A DNA stretch of 64,000 nt from Aquibacillus saliphilus (GTDB taxonomy: Bacteria; Bacillota; Bacilli; Bacillales; Amphibacillaceae), in contig NZ_JAIZAP010000009.1 of the NCBI RefSeq assembly GCF_020404745.1, forward strand, positions 119,642 to 183,641, written 5' to 3'. Made by a program: the position numbers and the translations under genes. This document shows positions 33,399 to 42,977 of this stretch, in pieces. Positions within the stretch are counted from its first letter, which is position 1; each line of letters begins with the position of its first letter. The notes below the pieces were generated by a model that ran no database searches, had not been told where the DNA came from, and was given only the letters and a program-made list of their open reading frames with translations.

Positions 33399-34194
33399 TG
33401 ATGAGAATGAATTTATTAAACTTAGAACGAATGAATGGTACGGAACGATTAGCGGAAGCGTTGCGTATGAGAGGCTTGTTTGTTGAAATTGAGATTGATT
33501 TTATCGTACTTACTGATGAAAACACTGCTTCGGATGTTGAAGGAGTGCAACGGTTACTCGAGGAAATCGGGCTACCTGTCTTTTAGGCAGAAGCTTTTAA
33601 GTTTCAAGTACTGTTGAATCGTCTGCCGGTTTCCATTATGAAGCGGATTATCAATAAAAAGGTAGAGAATTTCCTGTTTTGATGGCAGGCTACCACTTCC
33701 GCTGGAGAGCTTTTGCCCAACGAAGGTTCGGCATAAAAGTGAATGCATTGGATTTAGACCCGAACATGGCAATGCTAGTAAAAACCTTGAATGTTGCCGG
33801 AATAACAAGTCTTGCTGGTTGTAATGGTCACTATCGCTACCAGCCTAATGTTCAGCTGTCTGGAGTGTTTCAAGGTGCTTGGTTTCAGGTGCTGCAGGAA
33901 AAGTATTTGAAGAACTGCAAGCTTAATTATAAGTGGCAAATCCGGTATGGTAACCATTCTGGAGCATGCTTGGTTGCAGAGAATAAGAGCGGTGAGAAGT
34001 GGAATATGAGTCTCATCTATCAAGACACTGTAGCGATGGCAGAAATTATCCAAACAAAAAAGACTGAGATTCGTGAGCTAAAGTTAAACACATTTAAACG
34101 AAACCGAATTATGAAGAAAGAAGCGGAAGAAATGAGAGAGACCAAGCAGTACGAGGAGCTTGTTCAATGGATGAAAGTAAAAATACATCAGTAA
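33399..34194 (+). pseudogene. Disrupted unknown gene
   Basis: The frame from ATG 33399 (MRMNLLNLERMNGTERLAEA) meets TAG at 33584, continues in the same frame (AEAFKFQVLLNRLPVSIMKR) to a TGA near 33677, and then the adjacent frame carries on for 171 codons (VNALDLDPNMAMLVKTLNVA, GITSLAGCNGHYRYQPNVQL and a basic C-terminal helix) to 34194. The pieces share similar composition and read as one protein of about 260 residues with a nonsense mutation and a frameshift. I do not recognise the family; the C-terminal part alone could still be translated. Confidence 0.5.
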
Positions 34195-34260
34195 GGGGCA
34201 ATGATATAACTCATGAAGAATACAAGGTTGGATGTAAAAAAATTGACCAAATAAAAAACA

Positions 34261-34282
34261 ATTGTTCATATATATGAACAAT
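34261..34282. promoter_or_regulatory. 22-bp perfect palindrome, likely IclR operator
   Basis: ATTGTTCATAT and its mirror ATATGAACAAT form a perfect 22-bp palindrome centred 21 bp upstream of the -35 box. TTGTTC-N-GAACAA-type dyads are common sites of IclR-family regulators, and an IclR gene is the third gene of the operon. Direct GTTCA half-sites recur at 34405 and 34421 in the leader. Confidence 0.6.
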
Positions 34283-34292
34283 AAACTGAATA

Positions 34293-34321
34293 TTGACAAA
34301 TATCTGAATTAAATATATAAT
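34293..34321 (+). promoter_or_regulatory. Consensus sigma-A promoter of the D-amino-acid/peptide operon
   Basis: TTGACA at 34293-34298 and TATAAT at 34316-34321 are both perfect and exactly 17 bp apart. It would drive the 15-kb collinear operon from 34525. The leader is about 195 nt and includes ACAAGG/CCTTGT (34386-34401) as a small stem. Confidence 0.85.
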
Positions 34322-34324
34322 CTA

Positions 34325-34339
34325 AATAATCAGAAAATT
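34325..34339 (+). promoter_or_regulatory. CodY-like box at the transcription start
   Basis: AATAATCAGAAAATT matches 13 of 15 positions of the CodY consensus AATTTTCWGAAAATT. It covers the expected +1 of the promoter just upstream, the usual place for CodY repression of peptide and amino-acid uptake genes in Bacillus. Confidence 0.6.
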
Positions 34340-34524
34340 ATAAACATTTAGTCGAGGAATTAATAAATCTGTGTATATGTTGACAACAAGGGACGCCTTG
34401 TGAAGTTCATACAAAAAAAGTTCACTTTGCTAGATTATAAGAAAAAATCATAGGTGTTAGCGGAATGTTAAAAAATCTATATACTTTATTCTTTGAAAAA
34501 AATTAATTGGAGGTAATTGTTGAA

Positions 34525-35808
34525 ATGGATGTAGAAAACTTGTTAGTGCGGTCGGAAAAGGTAACGCCAGGGGGAGTTCATTCTAATACGAGAAGAATTG
34601 AACCACAAATTATGCCTAAGAAAGCTTATGGGTCGATGTTAACTGACATATCCGGAAAAGAATATTTAGATTACCATGCAGCCTTTGGTCCTATTGTGTT
34701 AGGTCATTCCTATTCAAAAGTTGTTGATGCTGTTAAGGATCAGTTAGGTGAACACGGACTATACGGAGTTGGGGTAACCGAACTTGAAGTTAAAACATGC
34801 GAAAAAATTGTTGAACATGTACCTTCTGCTGAAAAAGTATTGATTACGAACAGCGGTTCTGAATCAACATTTCATGCAATTCGTGTCTCACGTGCTTTTA
34901 CTGGAAGGAAAAAAATAATTAAGTTCCAAGGGTGTTACCATGGGTGGCATGATTATGTCGCTCGTAATATGCTGAGTGAAGAAAAAATGATTGGAAAAAG
35001 AGATCCAGGTTCCGCAGGCATGCTAGATGAAGTGATAGACAGTACATTAGTATGTCGATTTAATGATTTAGATGATGTTGAAAATATGATAAAGGCTAAC
35101 CGTAATGAAGTAGCTGCTATTATTTTGGAACCAATTCCTCACAATATTGGAAATGTAATGCCGACTATGGAATTTTTAAAAGGTTTAAGAACTATAACAG
35201 AACAAAATGGTATAGTTCTAATTTTTGACGAAGTAATTACAGGCTTTCGACACCACTTGGGTGGATATCAAGCGATTTGTGGTATAACCCCTGACTTAAC
35301 TACACTAGGGAAAGCTATAGCTAATGGGTTTCCGATTGCAGCGGTATGTGGGAAGTCCGAAATTATGGATAGTTTTTCAACACGTCCTGGAGGAACCGCT
35401 CTTTTTGCGGGAACCTACAACGGACATGTAGTGGGGACAGCTTCTATATTGGCTACAATCGATATTATGGAAAAAGAAAATGTACATGAGCATATTAATA
35501 CACTCGGAGAAAAATTAAGAATGGGTATTCAAGAGATAGCAGATCGAGTGGGATTGGAAGTGACTGTCAAAGGATTTGGGTCTATTTTTGTACCATATTT
35601 TATGAGTGGGGAAATTAATAATTATGAAGATCTTATGAGAGAAGATACAGAAATGGATTTAAAATTTCGAAGAGGAATGATTGAGAAAAATATATTTATG
35701 TTTCCTATTCCAATGAAAAGAAATCACACGAACTTCACTTTAACAAAAAAAGATGTAGATATAACGTTGCAAGCTACAGAGGACGTTATGAAAGATATTA
35801 AAAAATAA
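34525..35808 (+). CDS. Class III aminotransferase, glutamate-1-semialdehyde aminomutase-like
   Basis: PLP enzyme of 427 residues. TPGGVHSNTR near the N-terminus, ITNSGSESTFHAIRVSRAFTG, FQGCYHGWHDY, IFDEVITGFR and the PLP-binding Lys in TLGKAIANGFP (around residue 262) identify the HemL-like branch of class III aminotransferases. It is not likely to be heme-biosynthetic: it heads a catabolic operon with a peptide importer and D-amino-acid enzymes. Relatives include aminotransferases and amino-acid racemases/epimerases, so transamination or racemisation of an imported amino acid is the best guess. ATG 34525 lies nine bases past TTGGAGGTAA; an in-frame TTG upstream is part of that site. Confidence 0.87.
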   Translation: MDVENLLVRSEKVTPGGVHSNTRRIEPQIMPKKAYGSMLTDISGKEYLDYHAAFGPIVLGHSYSKVVDAVKDQLGEHGLYGVGVTELEVKTCEKIVEHVPSAEKVLITNSGSESTFHAIRVSRAFTGRKKIIKFQGCYHGWHDYVARNMLSEEKMIGKRDPGSAGMLDEVIDSTLVCRFNDLDDVENMIKANRNEVAAIILEPIPHNIGNVMPTMEFLKGLRTITEQNGIVLIFDEVITGFRHHLGGYQAICGITPDLTTLGKAIANGFPIAAVCGKSEIMDSFSTRPGGTALFAGTYNGHVVGTASILATIDIMEKENVHEHINTLGEKLRMGIQEIADRVGLEVTVKGFGSIFVPYFMSGEINNYEDLMREDTEMDLKFRRGMIEKNIFMFPIPMKRNHTNFTLTKKDVDITLQATEDVMKDIKK

Positions 35809-35827
35809 ATAAATGGAGGTTAGCAAA

Positions 35828-36673
35828 GTGATTATTGATATTCATTCACATACACCAAACTTTTTTATGGATGTTGATGAAGATATAACGGATACAGGTT
35901 CAGTAAACCAAAGTATGCGTCCAGATGGAGGTGGAATAAAGTTTAAATTTAGCGAGATTGAACACCGTAAGGGGACAAAAGAGGCAGATAAAGTCGTTGT
36001 GTTTAATATGTATATTGGGAAAAATCCAAATGATGCCACAGCTGATTATGTAAAAACTGATCCAGAACGCATTATTGGATTTATGGGCTTAAACCCTAAA
36101 TTACCACACATGTTAGATGAATTAGATCGTTCATTTTATGATTTAGGATTAAAAGGGATAAAGCTTGGGCCAATCTATCAAGACTTTCATCCTTTGGACA
36201 AAAGAGCATACCCCATTTACGCTCGAGCTGAACAATTAGGATTACCTATACTTTTTCATCAGGGAGCAACGTTTCCAAGGAAAGCTCCCCTTAGGTATGC
36301 TAATCCTATTTTACTTGAAGAAATTGCCCATGATTTTCCCAATCTCAAAATCATCATTGCCCATGTTGGGAACCCTTGGTGTGATGAAACCAATGTGCTT
36401 ATTAGAAAACAACCAAATGTCTATGCTGATATATCGGGATTATTTTATCGTCCTTGGCAGTTTTACCAAGCACTTTCTTTATGTCACGAGTATGGTTGTA
36501 TGGATAAGTTGCTTTTTGGGAGTGACTATCCAATAGCTACTACGGAAGAAACAATAACCGGTCTACGTAATATCAATAAGGTTATTGAAGGGACAAATTT
36601 ACCTAAAATTCCAGAGGATGAAATTGAAAAAATAATTTATCGCGATTCTCTATCTCTTCTCGGACTTAAATGA
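35828..36673 (+). CDS. Amidohydrolase family (amidohydrolase 2, ACMSD-like TIM barrel)
   Basis: Metal-dependent hydrolase or decarboxylase of 281 residues. The metal-binding HxH is at the very start (IIDIHSHTPNF), followed by a His in FHQGATFPRK, the His in IIAHVGNPWCDE and the catalytic Asp in LLFGSDYPIAT, the PF04909 pattern. Family members act on amides, lactones or aromatic acids. It lies 19 bp after the aminotransferase gene and before the IclR regulator. The GTG at 35828 is placed well behind TGGAGGTTAG; an ATG at 35813 lies on the ribosome binding site itself. Confidence 0.85.
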   Translation: MIIDIHSHTPNFFMDVDEDITDTGSVNQSMRPDGGGIKFKFSEIEHRKGTKEADKVVVFNMYIGKNPNDATADYVKTDPERIIGFMGLNPKLPHMLDELDRSFYDLGLKGIKLGPIYQDFHPLDKRAYPIYARAEQLGLPILFHQGATFPRKAPLRYANPILLEEIAHDFPNLKIIIAHVGNPWCDETNVLIRKQPNVYADISGLFYRPWQFYQALSLCHEYGCMDKLLFGSDYPIATTEETITGLRNINKVIEGTNLPKIPEDEIEKIIYRDSLSLLGLK

Positions 36674-36715
36674 AAATATAAATTTTCTTTATTTCTTTAG
36701 AGGAGGGAGAATGTC

Positions 36716-37477
36716 TTGAAAAGTGGATCAGATTCTTCAGTAAATCGTGCGATAAAAATAATTAGGCTATTGTCCCAATTTCATCATCTTACTGTAACAG
36801 AAATCTCACGTAGACTTGAGATACCTAAGACAACATGTTTTGTGATCCTACAAACACTTGAATTTGAAGGGATAATTCGTAGGGATAACCAAGCTAAGTA
36901 TAACATTGACAAAGGTTTATATGCTCTTATCTTAAATGCCGATAACTATGATTTGCTTAAGAAAATTGCACGACCAATATTACAAGATCTTACGAATAAA
37001 ACTCAAATGACATCACATTTGGCAGTCAGAGAAGGAATGGAAACAGTCTATCTTGATAAAGTAGATGATTCTGGATATGTAAAATTCAATACTTATAAGG
37101 GGCAAACACACCCGTTATATATTACAAGTGTGGGTAAAGCGATTCTAATGAATATGGATAATAAAGAAATTATTAAAAGTTATGCAGAGACTACTTTCTT
37201 ATCTAAACATGAAAATACAGTTACTAGCTTAGAAGACTTACTTGATCAATTAGAAGGTTTTAGAAATAAAGGTTACACGTTAGAGGACGAGGAGGGGGAG
37301 ATTGGAATTAGGTGCATTGGTGCTCCTGTTGTCGATTCAACAGGTCAAACCATCGCAGCGTTAAGTATCACTACTTTAAAAGAAAAATTGCCAGAATCTG
37401 AATATTTTCATATAGGATCAATTATTCAAGAGGCAGCCAAACAACTTGCATATAGCATCGAACTGGAGCGAACTTAA
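36716..37477 (+). CDS. IclR-family transcriptional regulator
   Basis: A 253-residue regulator. The N-terminal winged helix-turn-helix is at residues 8-65 (VNRAIKIIRLLSQFHHLTVT, then EISRRLEIPKTTCFVILQTL). The C-terminal effector domain has the family features HLAVREGMETVYLDKVDDSG, HPLYITSVGKAIL and IGIRCIGAPVVDSTG. It is inside the operon it probably controls; the 22-bp palindrome upstream of the promoter is a good candidate for its site. The effector is presumably a small acid or peptide product of the pathway. Start codon TTG at 36716, seven bases after GAGGAGGGA. Confidence 0.9.
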   Translation: MKSGSDSSVNRAIKIIRLLSQFHHLTVTEISRRLEIPKTTCFVILQTLEFEGIIRRDNQAKYNIDKGLYALILNADNYDLLKKIARPILQDLTNKTQMTSHLAVREGMETVYLDKVDDSGYVKFNTYKGQTHPLYITSVGKAILMNMDNKEIIKSYAETTFLSKHENTVTSLEDLLDQLEGFRNKGYTLEDEEGEIGIRCIGAPVVDSTGQTIAALSITTLKEKLPESEYFHIGSIIQEAAKQLAYSIELERT

Positions 37478-37555
37478 GTGTCGAAGCTCTTTAAAAATTT
37501 CAAATTAAGGAAAAGTTTAATTAAAACTATATTAATCTCTAAGGGGAGAAATTAA

Positions 37556-39121
37556 ATGAAAAAACTTTTTGGTAAATTGATGTTAGCTAGTTTGATAATT
37601 ATGCCCTTACTACTTGTAGTAGCATGTTCATCCGATTCAACTTTAGATAGTGAAAATGCAGATAGTGAAAACGAGGAAGAAAATAATAACGAGCAAACCA
37701 ACAATGACGAAGAAAAATCAATAACTGTAGCTATAAACAGTGATATTCAAAATTTTAATCCATACACAAACCAAACGGTTGATTATTTTATTATTCGTTA
37801 CAACCTTTTTGATTCTCTTGTTAAGTTTGATCCAACAATGAACATAGTTTCAAATTTAGCGACCGACTGGAATAAGGTCAGTGATACAGAATACACATTC
37901 ACTTTAGAGGAAAATGTTGAGTTCCAAAATGGACAGTCTTTTTCAGCAGCAGATGTAAAATATTCTATCGAGATGGCGCAAGATGAAGACAATGCATCAT
38001 TTTTTGCACCTTACTTTGCAGATGTGGAAAGTGTAGTAGGGGATGGAAATAATGTAACTATCCATTTATCACAGCCCAACCCTGCATTATTGAGCAATCT
38101 AACTAGTTTCCCAATTATTGCTGATGGTACGTTAGATGAATTAGGCTCTAATCCTATTGGTACAGGACCATTTGAATTCTTCTCTTGGTCTTCGGGAGAT
38201 AAAATTGAATTGAAAAAATTTGAAAATTATTGGAAAGGCGATACAACGAATGTAGATAAAGTAGTACTTCGACCAATTGTTGATTCTGCTGTGCGTTTAA
38301 GTAACTTGATTTCGGGAACGATTGATGTGGTAAATAGCTTATCCCCAAATCAAATGGCGGAATTAGAATCAGAAGAAGATATTTCTTTATTACAACCAGT
38401 ATCTTCCAATCAAACTGCACTAGTAGAAGTTGTATTGAAAAACAATGAAGCGTTCCAGGATCCTCGTGTAATGCAAGCATTGACACATGCCCTGGATAAA
38501 GAAGCAGTTAAAAATAATGTTTATCAAGGATATGGAAAAGTTCTTTGGAGTCCATTCCCTTCTAATAACTTCGGCTATAAGGAAGGTGTGGAGTATTCTT
38601 TTGATCTGGATAAGGCAAAAAATTTACTTGAAGAAGCAGGTTATGGATCAGGATTATCTTTTTCACTCATTTTACCAAGTGGGGTTTCTCATTTAGAACA
38701 AATTGCTGTTATGTGGCAGTCTAATTTAAATTCTATTGATGTCGATATGGAAATTAATACAATGGAAGTAAACAGCTGGGTAGATCAATATATTGAACGT
38801 TCTTATGAAATGACACTCAATTTTTATCCGCAAGCTGGTAATGATCCTTCCACCTATGCTAACCAAATCCTATTACCTTTAGCACAAAATAGCATGGTCG
38901 ATCCCAGCCAAATGGTGGAATTAATTGAAAAAGGAGCTTCAACAGCAGATGAATCAACTCGAGAAGAAATATATTCAGAGATACAAGATTTGGTAAACGA
39001 AACGGGGGTTATTATACCAATTGTAGAAATGCCTATTGCTGCCGGAGTTGCTAATCATGTAAGTGGTTTGGAATTTGATCCAACATCAGTGTTATATCTT
39101 GATAAGGTTCAAGTAGAGTAA
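37556..39121 (+). CDS. Peptide-type ABC transporter substrate-binding lipoprotein
   Basis: Extracellular binding protein of 521 residues, SBP_bac_5 family (DppA/OppA-like). Signal peptide ends in the lipobox LLVVAC with Cys24 as lipid anchor, followed by a flexible acidic/Asn-rich linker (ENADSENEEENNNEQTNNDE). The domain has the family stretches FTLEENVEFQNGQSFSAADV, NPIGTGPFEF and DPRVMQALTHALDKEAV. It captures the substrate for the two permeases and two ATPases that follow directly. Ligand probably a di- or oligopeptide, or an N-acyl amino acid given the downstream enzymes. AGGGGAGAAATTAA before the ATG. Confidence 0.9.
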   Translation: MKKLFGKLMLASLIIMPLLLVVACSSDSTLDSENADSENEEENNNEQTNNDEEKSITVAINSDIQNFNPYTNQTVDYFIIRYNLFDSLVKFDPTMNIVSNLATDWNKVSDTEYTFTLEENVEFQNGQSFSAADVKYSIEMAQDEDNASFFAPYFADVESVVGDGNNVTIHLSQPNPALLSNLTSFPIIADGTLDELGSNPIGTGPFEFFSWSSGDKIELKKFENYWKGDTTNVDKVVLRPIVDSAVRLSNLISGTIDVVNSLSPNQMAELESEEDISLLQPVSSNQTALVEVVLKNNEAFQDPRVMQALTHALDKEAVKNNVYQGYGKVLWSPFPSNNFGYKEGVEYSFDLDKAKNLLEEAGYGSGLSFSLILPSGVSHLEQIAVMWQSNLNSIDVDMEINTMEVNSWVDQYIERSYEMTLNFYPQAGNDPSTYANQILLPLAQNSMVDPSQMVELIEKGASTADESTREEIYSEIQDLVNETGVIIPIVEMPIAAGVANHVSGLEFDPTSVLYLDKVQVE

Positions 39122-39190
39122 TAATTATGTATTAACCACCCTAGTTACTGTGTCTATAGCTTAAAATCATCTTGTAAGGAGGGAAAATCT

Positions 39191-40156
39191 TTGCTTTCCT
39201 ATATACTTAAACGTCTATTCAAATCCATTGTGGTTATATTCTTTATAAGTATTGTTTCATTTTTTGCGATAAGACTTGCGCCAGGAAACCCAATTCTTAC
39301 TGTATTGGGAACAATCGGCAATTCTCCTGAAAAAGTGGAAAGCCTGAAACAAGAAATGGGATTGGACCAGTCCCTTATCATTCAATATCTGGATTGGATA
39401 GGAGGGGTTTTACAAGGTGATCTTGGCCAGTCGCTTATAAGCAACAAGCCAGTTATTGATATAATTTTGGCTCGTTTACCAGCAAGTGTTGAATTGATTT
39501 TAGTTTCGGTAGTGATTGGGTTACTTTTCGCGATCCCCATGGGCATAATGGCGAGCGCTCGTCCAGGAAAACTTTTGGACAAAAGCTTATCCGTTTTCAG
39601 TGTGTTTGGTATGAGTATTCCTGTATTTTGGCTAGGTCTTTTGATGATACTACTATTTTCGATTAATCTTCAATGGCTCCCCGCATCAGGTTACATTGGG
39701 TGGTCTGAAGACCCCATACAGCATATGAAATTACTAGTTATGCCTGCAATCTCATTAGGGATATTTGAAGCCGCTGTGTATTTTAGATTTGTTAGAAATG
39801 GTATGTTAGACATTTTGGGAGAGCCGTATATCGAAACTGCTTATGCAAAGGGACTCTCCCCTTTTAAAATATATTTTAAACACGGATTTCGTAATACCTT
39901 TCTTACGTTAATAACTGTACTAGGTTTAGAAATAGGTACACTAATTTCTGGAACAGTTATCGTTGAGCAAGTTTTCAGTTGGACCGGTATTGGTTGGTTG
40001 GTATTGAATTCTGTAATTACAAGGGATTATACACTTCTACAAGGTACAATTCTTCTTGTATCTGTTGCAGTAGTTGCTATTAACTTTTTGTTAGTGCTTT
40101 TATACACCGTTCTAGATCCAAGGATTAAAACTGATATGACAAAAGGGGGGAGTTGA
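39191..40156 (+). CDS. Peptide ABC transporter permease, DppB-like
   Basis: Inner-membrane permease of 321 residues, six helices, with the DppB/OppB N-terminal signature SIVSFFAIRLAPGNPI and the EAA loop ETAYAKGLSPFKIYFKHGFR that contacts the ATPases. The TTG start lies eight bases after AAGGAGGG. It overlaps the next permease gene start by a few bases, indicating coupled translation. Second component of the importer encoded from 37556 to 42977. Confidence 0.9.
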   Translation: MLSYILKRLFKSIVVIFFISIVSFFAIRLAPGNPILTVLGTIGNSPEKVESLKQEMGLDQSLIIQYLDWIGGVLQGDLGQSLISNKPVIDIILARLPASVELILVSVVIGLLFAIPMGIMASARPGKLLDKSLSVFSVFGMSIPVFWLGLLMILLFSINLQWLPASGYIGWSEDPIQHMKLLVMPAISLGIFEAAVYFRFVRNGMLDILGEPYIETAYAKGLSPFKIYFKHGFRNTFLTLITVLGLEIGTLISGTVIVEQVFSWTGIGWLVLNSVITRDYTLLQGTILLVSVAVVAINFLLVLLYTVLDPRIKTDMTKGGS

Positions 40157-40158
40157 CA

Positions 40159-41013
40159 TTGGAATTGGAATCTAACACTAATCCATCATTATTACAGAGG
40201 TGGTCGTACGGTATAACAAAGAATTGGCTCGCGAGCTTTGCGATTATTATTTTGCTTTTTTTAATTGTTATGGCTCTATTTCCGGCCTTGTTAACTTCAT
40301 ATGCCCCATTAGAGGTCATGTTAGATGATGTATTAGTCCCGCCCTCAACCGAACATATAATGGGAACTGATGAATATGGTAGAGATATTTGGTCAAGGTT
40401 AGTGTACAGTGCTCGGGTTACCATTTATATTGGCTTGGGATCCGCAATCCTGGCAGCTTTAGTAGGAATCCCTTTGGGACTTCTTGCTGGATATTATGGT
40501 GGGAAATTAGAACAAATCATCCAGGTCATAGTGGATACCATGCTTTCTTTTCCTGCCATGCTACTAGCTATTTTGATAGTATCAGCTTGGAATCCTAATC
40601 CTTTCAGTTTAATAGTGGTCATATCTATGGTGAATTTTCCACGCTTTACAATGGTTGTAAGAAGTAATGTTCTTTCTCTAAAGGAAAGAGAATTCGTGAT
40701 GGCTGCAAAATTATCTGGAGTCTCCTCTGGTCGAATTATGTTTTTTGAGATTTTGCCAAATTGTATGACTCCAATTATTGTACAAGGGTCACTGTTGACC
40801 GCAACTGCTATTTTAATAGAGACGGGATTAAGTTATTTTGGATTAGGTATTCAACCACCCGATCCATCCTGGGGCGGGATGCTAAATCATGCTCAAAATT
40901 ATATGAAATATCCATGGTATTCAATCGCTCCTGGCCTAGCTATATTGTTAACAGTATTATCAATTAACATCATCGGGGACCATTTTCGCGATCGCTTAGA
41001 TGTAAGGAGGTAA
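40159..41013 (+). CDS. Peptide ABC transporter permease, DppC-like
   Basis: Inner-membrane permease of 284 residues, with the DppC/OppC hallmarks: HIMGTDEYGRDIWSRLVYSA, LSFPAMLLAILIV, the EAA loop EFVMAAKLSGVSSGRIMFFE and the ending SFFGLGIQPP-like YFGLGIQPPDPSWGGML. Pairs with the DppB-like protein to form the channel. I prefer TTG 40159, seven bases after AAAGGGGGGAG, over the in-frame TTG at 40153 that abuts the ribosome binding site. Confidence 0.9.
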   Translation: MELESNTNPSLLQRWSYGITKNWLASFAIIILLFLIVMALFPALLTSYAPLEVMLDDVLVPPSTEHIMGTDEYGRDIWSRLVYSARVTIYIGLGSAILAALVGIPLGLLAGYYGGKLEQIIQVIVDTMLSFPAMLLAILIVSAWNPNPFSLIVVISMVNFPRFTMVVRSNVLSLKEREFVMAAKLSGVSSGRIMFFEILPNCMTPIIVQGSLLTATAILIETGLSYFGLGIQPPDPSWGGMLNHAQNYMKYPWYSIAPGLAILLTVLSINIIGDHFRDRLDVRR

Positions 41014-41019
41014 AATATT

Positions 41020-41982
41020 ATGAGTCTGGAAATTAAAAATCTGTCTGTGACATTTAATAAAAGGTATGAAAAAGTTTATGCTGTTACGGATGTTTCCTTA
41101 AATATTAATTCCGGTGAAATAGTAGGTCTAGTTGGAGAGTCTGGTTGTGGGAAATCAGTCACTACGAAAGCAATTCTCAGATTAATAGGTTCACCGCAAG
41201 CAGATTTGTCAGGATCAGTTTTGTTAGATGAAAAAAATTTAATTCATTTAAAAGAAAAAGAGATGCGAAAGGTTCGCGGAAAGAAGATCTCACTTATCTC
41301 ACAGAATCCACTATCTAGTTTGAATCCTGTTATAACTATAGGTGAGCAGGTGGCGGAACCATTAATGCAACATAAAAAGATTAAGAGAAAGCACGCTTTA
41401 AGGTTAGCCAGGGAGGCTTTAGATAGAGTTGGATTTCCAAAGGGATATAACTATTTAAAACGCTATCCAAACGAATTTAGTGGAGGTATGAGGCAACGGA
41501 TCGTAATAGCCATGGCACTAATAAATGAGCCTGACATTATCATTGCGGATGAGCCAACAACAGCATTAGATGTTACAATCCAAGCCCAAATACTTAATTT
41601 GTTACAGGATATAGTAACAGGTACATCCACCTCTGTTTTAATTATTTCACACGATTTAACTGTTATATCCGAGATGTGCGATAAGATAGGGGTTATGTAT
41701 GCGGGACAGATTGTCGAGTGGGGAGAAAAAAATAAGATCTTGAGTAATCCTTCCCATCCCTATACTGAAGCACTTATATCAACCATTCCTAATAAAACTA
41801 TTAAACACGAATTTATGACAATATCAGGCCAACCGCCAAAACTCAGCAATATTCCTGATGAATGCCACTTCGTCGATAGATGTAAATATGCAGATATTTC
41901 TTGTAGAAAAGGACCTATTTCATTAGAAGAAAGACAGGATGGAGGGAGAGTAAGATGTCTGAAACCACTGCATACATCTTAA
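41020..41982 (+). CDS. Peptide ABC transporter ATP-binding protein, DppD-like
   Basis: ATPase of 320 residues: Walker A GESGCGKSVTTKA, signature FSGGMRQRIVIAMALINEP, Walker B IIIADEPTTALDVT, switch His in IISHDLTVI. The C-terminal oligopeptide/dipeptide domain ends with the cysteine cluster CHFVDRCKYADISC, which binds an iron-sulfur or metal site in the DppD/OppD group. It begins six bases after the permease gene and overlaps the DppF-like gene by 28 bp. Confidence 0.92.
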   Translation: MSLEIKNLSVTFNKRYEKVYAVTDVSLNINSGEIVGLVGESGCGKSVTTKAILRLIGSPQADLSGSVLLDEKNLIHLKEKEMRKVRGKKISLISQNPLSSLNPVITIGEQVAEPLMQHKKIKRKHALRLAREALDRVGFPKGYNYLKRYPNEFSGGMRQRIVIAMALINEPDIIIADEPTTALDVTIQAQILNLLQDIVTGTSTSVLIISHDLTVISEMCDKIGVMYAGQIVEWGEKNKILSNPSHPYTEALISTIPNKTIKHEFMTISGQPPKLSNIPDECHFVDRCKYADISCRKGPISLEERQDGGRVRCLKPLHTS

Positions 41983-42977
41983 GAGTTTCCAATATATGCA
42001 AGTATTTTGAACAGAGAAATTTTCATAAAAAAATTGTTCTAAAAGCAGTAGACGATGTTTCTCTTGAAGTTAAAAGAGGGGAAATATTTTCTATAGTAGG
42101 TGAATCGGGGTGTGGAAAGTCTACTTTAGCCAAGGTTATTACTCATTTAACGAATCTTACTTATGGAGAATTATATCTAAATGACAAACCGATAGAACTC
42201 ACCAAACGTGAACAAATATTACAATATAGGAGAGATGTCCAGATGGTTTTTCAGGACCCTTTTTCTTCCATTAACCCTAGAACAAAAATAAGAAAAGCAG
42301 TTACCGCACCATTGTTTTCGTTATTTAAGGTTACTGAGGACGAGGCTGAGGAAAAATTCCTGGCAATCATGAGTGAAGTAGGAATTCCGGAAAGATTATT
42401 TGATAAATTACCTCATGAGTTATCAGGGGGCCAATTGCAAAGAGTTGCTATTGCTAGAGCTTTAATTGTGAATCCAAAACTGCTAGTAGCCGATGAACCT
42501 ATAGCTGCGCTGGATGTGTCTATTCAATCTCAAATTTTAAATTTGCTTTTTAAATTACAAAAAAAGTTCGGTCTAACCATTGTATTTATAGCTCATGATT
42601 TGAGGGTGGTCAGTCAATTTTCAGATCGGGTAGCTATTATGTACCTTGGCAATATAGTAGAACTAGGAAGTAGTGAACAAATATTTCGCAATCCCCAACA
42701 TCCGTACACAAGAGCATTAATTCAGTCTATTCCAAAGATAAGTAGCGATGTAAGATCACATCTAGAGGTTTTAGACGGGGAAGTGCCTAGTCTATTTAAT
42801 ATACCTAAGGGTTGCCCTTTTCAACCAAGATGTTCAAATCGAACTAAAATTTGTACTTCTTCAAAACCAAAACTATCTAATTCTGGAGACTCTAATGAAG
42901 AAATCTATCAAGCTAACGAAAGGAAAGTTTCATGTTTTCATCCTTTAAAGTCAAACGAAAAGGAGAGGATGTTTTGA
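41955..42977 (+). CDS. Peptide ABC transporter ATP-binding protein, DppF-like
   Basis: Second ATPase of the importer, 340 residues: Walker A GESGCGKSTLAKV, signature LSGGQLQRVAIARALIVNP, Walker B LLVADEPIAALDVS, switch His in FIAHDLRVV. The C-terminal domain has the family cysteines (KGCPFQPRCSNRTKIC, then VSCFHPL). It starts inside the DppD-like gene and its TGA overlaps the ATG of the next gene by one base, so the importer is translationally tied to the first catabolic protein. Confidence 0.92.
   Translation: MSETTAYILRVSNICKYFEQRNFHKKIVLKAVDDVSLEVKRGEIFSIVGESGCGKSTLAKVITHLTNLTYGELYLNDKPIELTKREQILQYRRDVQMVFQDPFSSINPRTKIRKAVTAPLFSLFKVTEDEAEEKFLAIMSEVGIPERLFDKLPHELSGGQLQRVAIARALIVNPKLLVADEPIAALDVSIQSQILNLLFKLQKKFGLTIVFIAHDLRVVSQFSDRVAIMYLGNIVELGSSEQIFRNPQHPYTRALIQSIPKISSDVRSHLEVLDGEVPSLFNIPKGCPFQPRCSNRTKICTSSKPKLSNSGDSNEEIYQANERKVSCFHPLKSNEKERMF

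Noticed and set aside
34378..34414. Second promoter at TTGACA 34380
   Set aside because: No acceptable -10 box at 16-18 bp spacing.
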